Source: Gammaproteobacteria bacterium
GTDB lineage: Bacteria > Pseudomonadota > Gammaproteobacteria > S012-40
Reading direction: 5' to 3'
Assembly: GCA_015487785.1 (NCBI GenBank)
Contig: WFPC01000055.1
Location: 82,807-146,806, forward strand
Length of the DNA stretch: 64,000 nt
Shown piece by piece: positions 54,723 to 63,999 of the stretch. The translations under genes were made by a program, and so were the position numbers. The notes beneath the pieces were generated by a model. It ran no database searches, was not told the origin of the DNA, and was given only the letters and a program-made list of their open reading frames with translations. Position 1 is the stretch's first letter. The number at the start of each line of letters is the position of its first letter.

Positions 54723-55568
54723 CTACGATTGACGTTCGATGGCGGTTTCCACCAGTTCCAGGAAACTGGCGGCATCGGTGACCCGGCCCAGTTCCTCGGT
54801 GGTGATGGTGTAACCGTATTGCTCGGCGATGCGTTCGTAGCGGGGAATGCGCGAATAGAACAGCTTGGGAAAGATCCAGCGCACGAATTCATCGGGCTGG
54901 ATCAGGGCCACGAAGGGCAGGTTGTTTTCGCGCATGTAGACTTCCAGTTGCTCGGAAAGAAAATCTTCACGATAGTACAGCGGCTTGGGGTCGGACTTGG
55001 CGCGCTGGATCAGGGCCTGCTCGTCCTCCTTGCTGGCCTTGATATAGAGAATCAGGGTGTGTCGGGCGAGTACGTCCAGCACTTCCGGGTCGTCCAGTTC
55101 ACAAATGCTGCCACCGGCATCGTTGACGAAGTGTTGGTAGGCGTAGATAGACTGGGCCTTGTCGATGAAACTGGGCACGTCCTTCATGGCGGCGATCTCC
55201 GCCTGATGGTGCAGGCGCTGACGGCGCTTGAATTCTTTCAGTGGCAGCCCCCCCTGTTCCGGATCGCCCAGCTTGCCCAGGAAACTGGCCACGGGCTTGA
55301 GATTGTGCACGGTGATGTTGTTGCGAATGAAAATAGAGTCGGAACGCAACAGCTCACGCAGGAAAGGTACCTGCATGGCCTGTTTCTTGATGTTGTCGAG
55401 TATGGCCTCGTCCAGGTAATGGGTGCCGATGCGATAGTCGCCGGAATAGTGGAACCAGTTTTCCTTCATCAGGATGTTGGCCAGACGGGTCTTGCCCACG
55501 CCGGACATGCCCAGCAGAGTGATGCTCTTGTTGTTCCAGTTTCTGAATTCTTCCCGGCTCAGTTTCAC
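54723..55568 (-). CDS. P-loop nucleotide-binding protein of unknown function next to metA
   Basis: A 281-residue cytoplasmic protein. A clear Walker A is GMSGVGKT (20-27) after the strand SITLLG. The chain continues with a kinase-like pattern, including SGDYRIGTHYLDEAILD, and HTLILYIKASKEDEQALI at the position of the fourth core strand. No LSGGQ or AAA+ features are present, so a kinase-like or small P-loop ATPase is likely. It is the gene directly upstream of metA on the same strand, which suggests a link to sulfur or amino-acid metabolism, but that is inference. Confidence 0.7.
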   Translation of the reverse strand: MKLSREEFRNWNNKSITLLGMSGVGKTRLANILMKENWFHYSGDYRIGTHYLDEAILDNIKKQAMQVPFLRELLRSDSIFIRNNITVHNLKPVASFLGKLGDPEQGGLPLKEFKRRQRLHHQAEIAAMKDVPSFIDKAQSIYAYQHFVNDAGGSICELDDPEVLDVLARHTLILYIKASKEDEQALIQRAKSDPKPLYYREDFLSEQLEVYMRENNLPFVALIQPDEFVRWIFPKLFYSRIPRYERIAEQYGYTITTEELGRVTDAASFLELVETAIERQS

Positions 55569-55595
55569 CGCGGTTCTCTCCTCGATCGACGCCGA

Positions 55596-56660
55596 TTATT
55601 GTACCCCAGGCTCCCGCCTGGCGGTATGGCCGGCCTCGCTCCACAGCCGCAGATGTGTCACGGGCAGATGCAGCCATACGCGGGTACCGGGCGCCGGCGG
55701 GTTTTCGTGGCGGGGGCGGTGCAGGCGCAATGGATGGCCGTCGGCCAGTCGGCACAGCCATTCGTTGAACGGGCCCAGCCGGGTACAGCGTAGCAGCGTG
55801 GCTGCCACTGCCTCGTCGCTTCGTTGGGTCGGAATGATGTGTTCCGGGCGGATGCCCAGCCAGCGGACGTCTTGCGTGGGAGGCTCGGGCAGGTTTATGT
55901 CGCCCCAGGGGGCCGACAGCCGTCGGCCTTCGCTACGCTGTACCGGCAGCAGATTTTCCCAGCCCAGAACCTGAGCGGCGGCCTGGCTGCCAGGGTCGTC
56001 GAACAATGCGTCGGCGTCACCGTGGCACAGGATGTGTCCGTCCGCCAATATGCCGATATGCGTGGCCAGGTGGCGGGTTTCTTCCAGGTCGTGGGTCACC
56101 ATGATCACCGGCTGGCTCAGTTCGGCCACCAGTTCGAGCAATTGGTCACGCAGGTGGCGGCGCAGGCCGATGTCCAGCGCGGAAAAGGGTTCATCCAGCA
56201 GCAACAGGGCCGGCTCGGGGGCCAGGGCGCGGGCCAGGGCCACCCGTTGACGCTGGCCACCCGAGAGCTGATGAGGATAGCGTCCGGCCAGGTTGGTCAG
56301 ATGCAGTCGCTGCAGCCAGTCGGCCACTCTTTCGGCTCGTTGGGCGCGGGGCAGGCCGAAACCGATATTGCCGGCTACCGTCAGATGGGCAAACAGGGCA
56401 TATTCCTGGAACACCATCCCCACCCGGCGGCGCTGGGGTGGCAGGCAGATGCCGCGCTGGCGGTCGGCCCAGGTTTCGCCAGCGACCCGGATATGACCGG
56501 CGTCTGGTTTTTCCAGTCCGGCGATCAGGCGCAACAGGGTGGTTTTGCCACTGCCCGAGGGCCCGAGGATGGCGGTGACTCCCGCGCCGTGCAGGCGCAG
56601 CCGGGCATCCAGGCAAAATCCTGGCCGCTGCAGACGCACGTTCATGTCGATGCCGCTCAA
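55596..56660 (-). CDS. modC: Molybdate ABC transporter ATPase ModC
   Basis: A 354-residue ABC ATPase. Walker A is GPSGSGKT (about 34-41), the signature is LSGGQRQRVALAR and Walker B is LLLLDEPFSALD; the switch histidine is in MVTHDLEET. The C-terminal 110 residues form a TOBE-like domain (WLGIRPEHI onward), used in this family for molybdate-dependent regulation. It overlaps modB by four bases. Confidence 0.92.
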   Translation of the reverse strand: MSGIDMNVRLQRPGFCLDARLRLHGAGVTAILGPSGSGKTTLLRLIAGLEKPDAGHIRVAGETWADRQRGICLPPQRRRVGMVFQEYALFAHLTVAGNIGFGLPRAQRAERVADWLQRLHLTNLAGRYPHQLSGGQRQRVALARALAPEPALLLLDEPFSALDIGLRRHLRDQLLELVAELSQPVIMVTHDLEETRHLATHIGILADGHILCHGDADALFDDPGSQAAAQVLGWENLLPVQRSEGRRLSAPWGDINLPEPPTQDVRWLGIRPEHIIPTQRSDEAVAATLLRCTRLGPFNEWLCRLADGHPLRLHRPRHENPPAPGTRVWLHLPVTHLRLWSEAGHTARREPGVQ

Positions 56661-57337
56661 GGCTTCAACTCCGTGTGCCAGCGCCGGTTGAGGCCGTAGA
56701 CCAGAATCAATACCACGAAAGAAAACAGCAGCAGGCTCAGCGACCAGGCATGGGCGCTGGCATAGTCGAGCAGTTCCACCTGCTCGTAGATGGCTATGGA
56801 GATCACCTGGGTTTCACCAGGAATATTTCCACCCACCATCAGTACCACGCCGAACTCGCCCAGGGTATGCGCAAAGCCCAGCACCAGGGCGGTGAGCAGA
56901 CCACGGCGGATCTGTGGTATCACCACGACGAAAAAGGTACGCCAGCGCGAGGCACCCAGGGTCCAGGCCGCTTCCACGGTTTGCCGGTCCATGGTTTCCA
57001 AGGCGGCTTGCAGGGGTTGGACCACGAAGGGCAGGGAATAGACGCAGGAGGCCGCCACCAGGCCGGCGAAGGTGAACACCAGCGGTTGGCCGGTAAGTGT
57101 CGTCCACAGCTCGCCGGCCGCGCCCTCAGGGCCGAACAGGATCAACAGGTAAAAACCCATCACCGTGGGAGGAAGCACCAGGGGCAAGGCGGTGAAGGCC
57201 TCCACGGCCACCTTGAGCCGGCTGCGGGTAAAGGCCAACCACCAGGCGATGGGCAGGCTCACCACCAGCAGGATCAGAACCGTCAGCCCGGCCACCTTCA
57301 GGGTGAGCCACAGCGGGGTGAGGTCCAGGCCACTCAT
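56657..57337 (-). CDS. modB: Molybdate ABC transporter permease ModB
   Basis: A 226-residue inner-membrane permease with five predicted helices. The EAA loop that contacts ModC is VEAAWTLGASRWRTFFVVVI. Motifs such as LPLVLPPTVMGFYLL and GFAHTLGEFGVVLMVGGNIP identify ModB rather than a sulfate permease. It overlaps both modA and modC by four bases. Confidence 0.94.
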   Translation of the reverse strand: MSGLDLTPLWLTLKVAGLTVLILLVVSLPIAWWLAFTRSRLKVAVEAFTALPLVLPPTVMGFYLLILFGPEGAAGELWTTLTGQPLVFTFAGLVAASCVYSLPFVVQPLQAALETMDRQTVEAAWTLGASRWRTFFVVVIPQIRRGLLTALVLGFAHTLGEFGVVLMVGGNIPGETQVISIAIYEQVELLDYASAHAWSLSLLLFSFVVLILVYGLNRRWHTELKP

Positions 57338-58098
57338 GGGTCAGGCTCCAGGCGATAGCCCTGGTCGGCGATGATGCGACGGGCATGGGGGCCGGCCAGG
57401 TAGCGGAGAAATCGACGGGGAGAGGACCTGCTTGCGGCCCGTTTCAGCAACACTGCCTGCTGGCGAATGGGAGAATGCCAGTGTGGTTCGATCAGCCAGT
57501 GGCGCCCGGGTATGGGAGCTTTGCCTTTGAGCTGTGGCCAGGCCACGAAGCCCAGCGTGGTGGCGCCACTGGCCACGTGCTGAAAGGCCTGGGCCACATT
57601 TTCACCGCGGATCAGGCGGGTGGGTGCCAGCCCGGCCAGCAGGCCGCGCCGGCGCAGGGCTTCATGGGTGGCGGTGCCATAGGGTGCGGTGGCGGGATTG
57701 GCCAGGGCGATTCTCGCCTTGGGTTGCTGGCGTATGGCGTCGGCCCAGTCTTTTTCGTTGCCGTTCCAGCGCGGGGCCCACAGGGCCAGTCGACCCAGGG
57801 CATAAGTGAAACGGCTGCCGGGCACGGCCAGGCCTTCTTCCTCCAGGCGTTCGGGTTCGCGCGCATTGGCGGCGAGAAACACCTCGAAGGGGGCGCCGTG
57901 GATGATCTGCGCATAGAGTTTGCCGGTGGAGGCGCTGCTGATGCGCAGGCGGTCTCCGCTGCGGGCCTGGTAGTCGGTGGCCAGCAGCTTGAGCGTGGCG
58001 AGGAAGTTGCTTGCCACCGCCACCCGCACGGTATCGCCGGCCCAGGTGGGCAGGGACAGTAACAGGCACAGGCAAAGGAGCGCGAGCGTGCGGTACAT
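57334..58098 (-). CDS. modA: Molybdate-binding protein ModA
   Basis: A 254-residue periplasmic substrate-binding protein with a signal peptide (LALLCLCLLLSLPTWA). Family features are VRVAVASNFLATLKLLA, ISSASTGKLYAQIIHGAPFEVFLAA-type residues (oxyanion ligands in SSASTGK) and ARIALANPATAPYGTAT. It delivers molybdate, or possibly tungstate, to ModBC. It is the first gene of the operon. Together with moaACDE and moeB it points to a high demand for molybdenum cofactor. Confidence 0.9.
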   Translation of the reverse strand: MYRTLALLCLCLLLSLPTWAGDTVRVAVASNFLATLKLLATDYQARSGDRLRISSASTGKLYAQIIHGAPFEVFLAANAREPERLEEEGLAVPGSRFTYALGRLALWAPRWNGNEKDWADAIRQQPKARIALANPATAPYGTATHEALRRRGLLAGLAPTRLIRGENVAQAFQHVASGATTLGFVAWPQLKGKAPIPGRHWLIEPHWHSPIRQQAVLLKRAASRSSPRRFLRYLAGPHARRIIADQGYRLEPDP

Positions 58099-58170
58099 GG
58101 GCCGTATCCGAAAATCAGTAAATGCTTATTATACGGGAGATTCCCCGACAGGACCGGTTTCCTGGTTCCG

Positions 58171-58779
58171 TCATGGGATTTGGGGCAGTCGGGAAAGGTT
58201 ATGGAACAGTAATTGGGTGCCGTGCTCGTCATGGCGCAGGCGGGACAGCCCCGCATTGCTCACCTGGATACGATACAGGCTCGCCGCCGGTGCCCCCAGG
58301 CAGTGGCTGATGATGGCGCGATTGACGCCGGCATGGGCCACGATCAACACGTGCCGGCCGCAATGGCGGGCGAGGATTTCATCGAAGGCCTGGCTCACCC
58401 GTTGCACGAAGTCCTCCAGGGGTTCGGCTCCCGCCGGGCGGCAGCCCACGGGGTCGCGATAAAAGGCGTGATATTCCTCGGCATGCTGTTGCCGGATTTC
58501 GTCCGGTGTCTTGCCTTCCCAGTGACCGAAGCCCACTTCCCGCAGGCGAGGGTCGGTCTGCACGGAGAGCCGGTGTTTGCACGCCAGTGCCTCGGCAAAG
58601 GCGTGGCAACGCTGCAGGGGCGAGCTGATAATGTGCTGCCAGGGTGCCTGCTCACCCACCGCCTGCCACATCTGTTGCCAGCCCCGCTCGCTTAGCGGGT
58701 CGTCGATGCCGTGGCCGCGGTAGCGCCGGCCGCCCTCGGGTTCGCCATGACGGATGAGATCGATCAGAGTTGCGGACAT
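58171..58779 (-). CDS. Histidine phosphatase family protein (phosphoglycerate mutase-like)
   Basis: A 202-residue enzyme of the histidine phosphatase superfamily. The phosphorylated histidine is H11 in LIRHGEPE, the second catalytic part is IISSPLQRCHAFA, the acid is in LREVGFGHWEGKT, and the second histidine is in VAHAGVNRAI. Related proteins include alpha-ribazole phosphatase (CobC) and GpmB, but substrate cannot be assigned. It is divergent from the tetR-like gene. Confidence 0.88.
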   Translation of the reverse strand: MSATLIDLIRHGEPEGGRRYRGHGIDDPLSERGWQQMWQAVGEQAPWQHIISSPLQRCHAFAEALACKHRLSVQTDPRLREVGFGHWEGKTPDEIRQQHAEEYHAFYRDPVGCRPAGAEPLEDFVQRVSQAFDEILARHCGRHVLIVAHAGVNRAIISHCLGAPAASLYRIQVSNAGLSRLRHDEHGTQLLFHNLSRLPQIP

Positions 58780-58843
58780 CGCAGGTGCTCCGGCTTCAAA
58801 CCGGGCGTCAGCCTAGCATGAACAAATCCCTTCTGGAAATAAA

Positions 58844-58879
58844 TGAATAATTAATTGTGAATTTTTCATTGATTATTCA
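58844..58879. promoter_or_regulatory. Inverted repeat, likely operator of the TetR-family regulator
   Basis: TGAATAATTAAT (58844-58855) and ATTGATTATTCA (58868-58879) form 12-bp arms with one mismatch and a 12-base spacer, 25 bases before the regulator start. The site lies in the AT-rich gap between two divergent genes, as expected for an autoregulated TetR-type promoter. Confidence 0.65.
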
Positions 58880-58904
58880 GCGTTCATGGTCTAGGCTTTG
58901 ACTC

Positions 58905-59519
58905 ATGAATGCACGAGCCCGTCAAGTCTCTGCCGAACAGGTGCGCGAGCAGATTCTCGCTGCAGCCAACGCGCGTTTCATGCAGTTCGGCTACAACAAG
59001 ACCACCATGGCGGAGATTGCCCGCGACTGTGCCATGTCGGCGGCCAATCTGTATCGTTATTTCGACAACAAGCAAGCGATCGCCGCGGCCCTGGCTCGCC
59101 AATGTCTCGACGAGTTGTTGCAGTTGTTGGGAAATATCGTGGCGCGACGGGAACAGTCCGCTGCCGAGCGCCTGCGCGAGCTGGTCTTGGCCATTTTGCA
59201 CTATACCCATCGCGAGTGGTCGGAGAATCCGCGCATGAACGAGATGGTGAGCGAAGTCTGCGAGGCCAGGGGCGATATCGTGGAGGAAGTTCATTTACAG
59301 GAAAGGACATTACTCTGTGAACTGTTGCGCCAGGGCGTGGCGCGCGGTGAATTCGAACTGGCGGACATGGATGCCACGGCCTCGGCCCTGATTACGGCGA
59401 CCACCCTGTTTCGTCTGCCCCTGCTGATGCAGCTCTATCCGCTGGAAGTGTTCGAGCAGCGGGCCAACGAGCTGGTGGACGTGTTGTTGCGGGGTATTCT
59501 TAAACCACAATGCCCTTGA
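58905..59519 (+). CDS. TetR-family transcriptional regulator
   Basis: A 204-residue repressor. The N-terminal helix-turn-helix (about 12-60) reads ILAAANARFMQFGYNKTTMA and AMSAANLYRYFDNKQAI. The helical ligand-binding domain is typical of lipid- or drug-responsive regulators. It directly precedes the RND transporter gene (20 bases), which it probably represses along with its own promoter through the upstream inverted repeat. Confidence 0.9.
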   Translation: MNARARQVSAEQVREQILAAANARFMQFGYNKTTMAEIARDCAMSAANLYRYFDNKQAIAAALARQCLDELLQLLGNIVARREQSAAERLRELVLAILHYTHREWSENPRMNEMVSEVCEARGDIVEEVHLQERTLLCELLRQGVARGEFELADMDATASALITATTLFRLPLLMQLYPLEVFEQRANELVDVLLRGILKPQCP

Positions 59520-59539
59520 CGGGGGCGGAGGAGGAGATC

Positions 59540-61849
59540 ATGCACGAAAACGGCTGGGTGGTCCGCTACGGCCGCTGGGTGGTGAACCATCCATGGGTAG
59601 TTATCGCCCTGACGCTGATGTTGGTGCTGGGTGCGGCCAGCGGGGCGCGCTTTCTCTCCTTCACCACCGACTACCGGGTGTTCTTCAGTGCCGACAATCC
59701 CGAGCTGCTGGCCTTCGAGGAGTTGGAGAACACCTATACCAAGAACGACAATGTGATGTTCATCCTGGCGCCCCGGGATGGCGATGTGTTCAGCGAGAAC
59801 AGCCTGCGTGCGGTACTCGACCTGACCGACAAGGCCTGGCAGGTCCCCTATTCCATCCGGGTGGATTCGCTGAGTAATTTCCAATACACCGAGGCCGAAG
59901 GCGACGACCTCATCGTGCGCGATCTGGTCAGCGAGGACGACCTCGATGCCACGAGCCGGGCCAAGATTCGCCGGGTGGCTCTGGCCGAGCCCATGCTGGT
60001 CAACCGTCTGGTCTCCCCGAAAGGCCATGTCACCGGTATCAGTGTTACCGTACAACTGCCCGACGACAACATGGCCGCAGTGCCGGAAGTGGTGCGCTTT
60101 GCCCGCGAACTGGCTGCGCAGATTCGCCAGGCTTATCCCGACATCGAGCTTCGCCTCAGTGGTATGGTGTTGATGAACAATGCCTTCTCCGAGGCCTCCC
60201 AACTCGACATGAAAACCCTGGTGCCCTTGAGTTTCGCGCTCATGCTGGTGACCCTGGCACTTCTGATTCGGGGGCTCAGTGGTACCGTGGCTACCTTTTT
60301 CGTGATCCTGTTCTCCATCATCACCGCTATGGGGCTGGGTGGTTATATCGGTTATCCCATCACCCCGCCGTCGGCCTCGGCTCCGATCATCATCCTCACC
60401 GTGGCCATCGCCAACTCGGTGCACATCCTGGTCACCCTGCTACACGAAATGCGCCTGGGCCGGGACAAGAAAGCCGCCATTGTCGAGAGCCTGCGCATCA
60501 ACATGCAACCGGTGTTTCTGGCCAGCTTCACCACGGCGTTGGGCTTCCTCAGTATGAATTTCTCCGAGGTGCCACCGTTCCAGCATCTGGGCAACCTGGT
60601 GGCCATGGGTGTGCTGGCGTCCTTCGCGTTGGCGGTGGCCTTTTTACCCGCCATGATGAGCATATTGCCGGTGCGGGTGAAGCGTATTCACAACGACGAA
60701 AGTCATCTCATGCATCGCTTTGGTGATTTCGTGGTGCGTCGCCGGCGGGTGCTCATGTGGGGCATGCTGGGGGTGATCGTGGTGCTGGTCTCGGCGCTGC
60801 CGCGCAACGAACTCAACGATGTTTTTGTGCATTATTTCGACGAAAGCGTCAGTTTTCGCCAGGATGCCGACTTCATGACCGAAAATCTCACCGGTCTCTA
60901 TCTTATCGACTATTCACTGGACTCCGGCGAGCCTGGAGGCATCAGCAAGCCCGAGTTTCTACGCGAAGTGGATGCCTTTGCCCAATGGTATCGCCAGCAA
61001 CCGGAAACCATCCACGTCAACACCCTCAGCGACACCATGCGCCGGCTCAACAAAAACATGCATGGCGACGACCCGGCCTGGTATCGCCTGCCCGATCAGC
61101 GTGAGCTGGCGGCGCAATACCTGCTGTTGTATGAAATGTCGCTGCCCTATGGGTTGGATCTCAACAACCAGATCAACGTGGACAAGTCGGCCACCCGCTT
61201 CACCGTGACTCTCAAGACCTTGTCCACCAACGAAGTGCTGGCGCTGGAGCGGCGCGCAGCCCAATGGCTGCAGGCCAATGCCCCGCACATCGTGCGGGCC
61301 AAGGGCAGCGGCCCCACCATCATGTTCGCCCACATCGGCAAGCGCAACATCGTCAGCATGCTCGGTGGCACCACTCTGGCGCTGGTCATGATTTCGCTGG
61401 TGCTGATCCTGGCGCTGCGTTCGGTCAAGATCGGCCTGGTCAGCATGATTCCCAATTTGGTGCCGGCGGCCATGGGTTTCGGCCTGTGGGGGCTGTTGGT
61501 GGGCGAAGTGGGTCTGAGCCTGTCGGTGGTGGCGGGTATGACCCTCGGTATCGTGGTGGACGACACCGTGCATTTCCTGAGCAAATACCTGCGTGCCCGG
61601 CGTGAAGAGGGCCTGGACAGCCCGGCCGCGGTACGCTATGCCTTTCGCCGGGTGGGCATGGCCTTGCTGATAACCTCCATCGTACTGGTGGTGGGTTTTC
61701 TGGTGCTGGCCACTTCCAGCTTCCAGCTCAATGCCGGCATGGGCCTGCTCACCGCCATCGTGATTGCCTTCGCCCTGTTGGCCGATTTTCTGTTCCTGCC
61801 GCCCCTACTGATGAAACTGGAGGAGAAGACCCATGCAAAAGCCGCATAG
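59540..61849 (+). CDS. RND/MMPL-family transporter
   Basis: About 769 residues from the ATG that follows GGAGGAGGAG; a start at 59510 is possible. The topology is one helix, a periplasmic domain and five helices, twice. Conserved features are FLSFTTDYRVFFSADNPEL in the first periplasmic domain and GMTLGIVVDDTVHFLSKYL in the second helical bundle, with charged residues that relay protons. It lacks the tryptophan-rich insert of the other RND protein at 36960. Likely substrates are lipids, hopanoids or hydrophobic toxins. The next gene overlaps it by 17 bases. Confidence 0.92.
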   Translation: MHENGWVVRYGRWVVNHPWVVIALTLMLVLGAASGARFLSFTTDYRVFFSADNPELLAFEELENTYTKNDNVMFILAPRDGDVFSENSLRAVLDLTDKAWQVPYSIRVDSLSNFQYTEAEGDDLIVRDLVSEDDLDATSRAKIRRVALAEPMLVNRLVSPKGHVTGISVTVQLPDDNMAAVPEVVRFARELAAQIRQAYPDIELRLSGMVLMNNAFSEASQLDMKTLVPLSFALMLVTLALLIRGLSGTVATFFVILFSIITAMGLGGYIGYPITPPSASAPIIILTVAIANSVHILVTLLHEMRLGRDKKAAIVESLRINMQPVFLASFTTALGFLSMNFSEVPPFQHLGNLVAMGVLASFALAVAFLPAMMSILPVRVKRIHNDESHLMHRFGDFVVRRRRVLMWGMLGVIVVLVSALPRNELNDVFVHYFDESVSFRQDADFMTENLTGLYLIDYSLDSGEPGGISKPEFLREVDAFAQWYRQQPETIHVNTLSDTMRRLNKNMHGDDPAWYRLPDQRELAAQYLLLYEMSLPYGLDLNNQINVDKSATRFTVTLKTLSTNEVLALERRAAQWLQANAPHIVRAKGSGPTIMFAHIGKRNIVSMLGGTTLALVMISLVLILALRSVKIGLVSMIPNLVPAAMGFGLWGLLVGEVGLSLSVVAGMTLGIVVDDTVHFLSKYLRARREEGLDSPAAVRYAFRRVGMALLITSIVLVVGFLVLATSSFQLNAGMGLLTAIVIAFALLADFLFLPPLLMKLEEKTHAKAA

Positions 61850-62618
61850 CAAACTGCTGTGGCTGGTTCTGCTGCTGCCCCTGTTGGCCGTGGCCGGACC
61901 CGCCGAAGACAAGGGCTTGGCCATTGCCCAGGAAGCCGATCGGCGTGACAGCGGCTGGGGTGACCAGACCGCCAAGCTGAAAATGATCCTGCGCAATCGC
62001 CACGGCCAGGAGAGCATCCGCCTGTTGCGCACCAAGACTCTGGAGGTAGAGGGCGACGGCGACAAGAGCCTGACTATCTTCGACAGTCCCCGTGACGTCA
62101 AGGGTACCGCTTTCCTGAGCTACACCCATGCCCTCAAGCCCGACGAACAATGGCTCTATCTGCCCGCCCTCAAGCGGGTCAAACGCATTTCCTCCAGCAA
62201 CAAGTCGGGCCCTTTCATGGGCAGTGAATTCGCCTACGAAGATCTCACCTCCCAGGAGGTGGAAAAATACCGCTACAAATACCTGCGCGACGAAGTACTC
62301 GACGGTCGCGACACCTTCGTAGTGGAGCGCTATCCCGCCTATAAATACTCCGGTTACACGCGTCTGGTCACCTGGGTGGACAAGGAAATGTATCAGCCGC
62401 TGAAAATCGAGTTCTACGATCGCAAGAAGAGCCTGCTCAAGACCCTCACCTTTGCCGACTACCGCCAATACCAGGGAAAATACTGGCGGGCGGGGCGCAT
62501 GAGCATGGTCAATCATCAGACGCACAAGAGCACCGATCTCATCTGGAGTGATTACCGCTTCGGCACCGGGCTCACCGAGCGTGATTTCGACCGCAACAGC
62601 CTCAAACGGGCTCGTTGA
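61833..62618 (+). CDS. Outer-membrane lipoprotein-sorting protein family (LolA-like)
   Basis: A 261-residue periplasmic protein with a signal peptide (LLWLVLLLPLLAVAGP). It belongs to the LolA/VioE-like fold group found beside MMPL transporters; signature stretches are LTIFDSPRDVKGTAFLSYTH, QWLYLPALKRVKRISSSNKS and SGPFMGSEFAYEDLTS. It could carry a lipid released by the RND transporter across the periplasm to the outer membrane. It overlaps the RND gene by 17 bases, and the following gene starts immediately after its stop. Confidence 0.88.
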   Translation: MQKPHSKLLWLVLLLPLLAVAGPAEDKGLAIAQEADRRDSGWGDQTAKLKMILRNRHGQESIRLLRTKTLEVEGDGDKSLTIFDSPRDVKGTAFLSYTHALKPDEQWLYLPALKRVKRISSSNKSGPFMGSEFAYEDLTSQEVEKYRYKYLRDEVLDGRDTFVVERYPAYKYSGYTRLVTWVDKEMYQPLKIEFYDRKKSLLKTLTFADYRQYQGKYWRAGRMSMVNHQTHKSTDLIWSDYRFGTGLTERDFDRNSLKRAR

Positions 62619-62619
62619 C

Positions 62620-63807
62620 ATGCAAGGCCGGATTTACGCGCTGCTCACCCTGTTGTTGCTGTGGCCGTTGCTGGTCACGGCCGGTGAGTGGTCGGGCTAC
62701 ATCAGCGCCGAATCTCGCTACTTTCCCCAGGCTCCGCTGGATCCGGCGCAGGCCGGCAGCGGAGGCTCACTGGCGGCACAGCCAGAATACTACCGCGAGT
62801 GGGATCAGGGTCGACAAAGTCTCACCATTACCCCCTTCGCCCGCTGGGACCAGAACGACAGCGCCCGCAGCCATGTCGATGTGCGCGAACTGCTCTGGCT
62901 CAAGGCTGCCGATAGCTGGGAGCTGCGCGCCGGTATCGGCAAGGTATTCTGGGGCGTGACCGAATCCCAACACCTGGTGGACATCATCAATCAGACTGAC
63001 TTCGTGGAAAGTCCCGATGGCGAGGAAAAACTCGGTCAACCCATGCTCAACCTCAGTCTGATCCGCGACTGGGGCACCCTGGACCTGTTCGTGTTGCCGG
63101 GGTTTCGTGAGCGCAGTTTTCCCGGCCGCCGGGGCCGCCTGCGTCCCATACCCTATGTGGACACCTCCGAGCCTGTCTATACCTCGGCCAAGAAACAAGG
63201 TCATGTGGACGCCGCCGCGCGTTGGTCCCATTACATCGGCGACTGGGATTTCGGCCTCAGCTATTTTCGCGGCACCACCCGCGAACCGTTCTACCGATAT
63301 CTTCCGACTCGCAATGTGTTATTGCCGGTCTACGACGTCATCGACCAAATTGGTATCGACATCCAGGCCACCCTGGGGTTCTGGCTGTGGAAGCTGGAAG
63401 CCATTCGTCGCTGGGGGCAGGTAGAACCCTTCAATGCTGTCACCGCCGGTTTCGAATACACCCTGGCCGGCCTGTTCGACACCAGCGCCGATCTGGGCGT
63501 GATCATGGAATACCTCTACGACCGGCGGGGGCAATGGCGCTTCACTCCCACCCCCTTCGCCAACGACCTGATGCTGGGCCTGAGGCTTACTCCCAATGAT
63601 GAACAAAGTACCGAGTTTCTGCTCGGCATAATCGTGGACCTGGACGAAGGCTCACGCCTCATTACCCTGGAGAGCAGCCGCCGTCTGGGCGATAGCTGGA
63701 AACTCACTCTGGAAGGCCAGGCCTTCGCCAAGCTTTCGTCCAACGACATACTCTATGGCTTCCGACGCGACAACTATGCCAGAATGGAGCTGGCGTGGTA
63801 TTTCTAA
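62620..63807 (+). CDS. DUF1302-like outer-membrane protein (second copy)
   Basis: A 395-residue exported protein with a signal peptide (LLTLLLLWPLLVTAGE). The DUF1302 core GIGKVFWGVTESQHLVDIIN followed by QTDFVESPDGEE is clear, and the chain continues as beta strands to the C-terminal ELAWYF. It is the likely outer-membrane end of the TetR-RND-LolA cassette. It starts two bases after the previous stop and ends the operon; no strong terminator follows. Confidence 0.85.
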   Translation: MQGRIYALLTLLLLWPLLVTAGEWSGYISAESRYFPQAPLDPAQAGSGGSLAAQPEYYREWDQGRQSLTITPFARWDQNDSARSHVDVRELLWLKAADSWELRAGIGKVFWGVTESQHLVDIINQTDFVESPDGEEKLGQPMLNLSLIRDWGTLDLFVLPGFRERSFPGRRGRLRPIPYVDTSEPVYTSAKKQGHVDAAARWSHYIGDWDFGLSYFRGTTREPFYRYLPTRNVLLPVYDVIDQIGIDIQATLGFWLWKLEAIRRWGQVEPFNAVTAGFEYTLAGLFDTSADLGVIMEYLYDRRGQWRFTPTPFANDLMLGLRLTPNDEQSTEFLLGIIVDLDEGSRLITLESSRRLGDSWKLTLEGQAFAKLSSNDILYGFRRDNYARMELAWYF

Positions 63808-63879
63808 TGTAGTGAAATCATTGAGTTAGTTGATGTCAGGCAGAACTTCCCCGGAACATGTTTCGCAATGTTGGTGCCC

Positions 63880-63908
63880 TTGACAAGGCGGGGTCTTCTA
63901 CGCATAAT
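63880..63908 (+). promoter_or_regulatory. tRNA promoter
   Basis: TTGACA (63880-63885) and CATAAT (63903-63908) are 17 bases apart, a near-consensus sigma-70 promoter placed 14 bases before the tRNA. Confidence 0.75.
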
Positions 63909-63922
63909 TGCGCCTCTTTTAC

Positions 63923-63999
63923 GCGCCCGTAGCTCAGCTGGATAGAGTACCTGGCTACGAACCAGGCGGTCGGAGGTTCGAATCCTTCCGGGCGCGCCA
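63923..63999 (+). tRNA. tRNA-Arg (anticodon ACG)
   Basis: 77 bases including the encoded CCA end. The acceptor arms GCGCCCG and CGGGCGC pair fully, the anticodon stem CCTGG/CCAGG encloses the loop CTACGAA with anticodon ACG, and GGTTCGAATCC forms the T arm. The A at the wobble position is normally converted to inosine by TadA, so it reads CGU, CGC and CGA. Confidence 0.97.
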
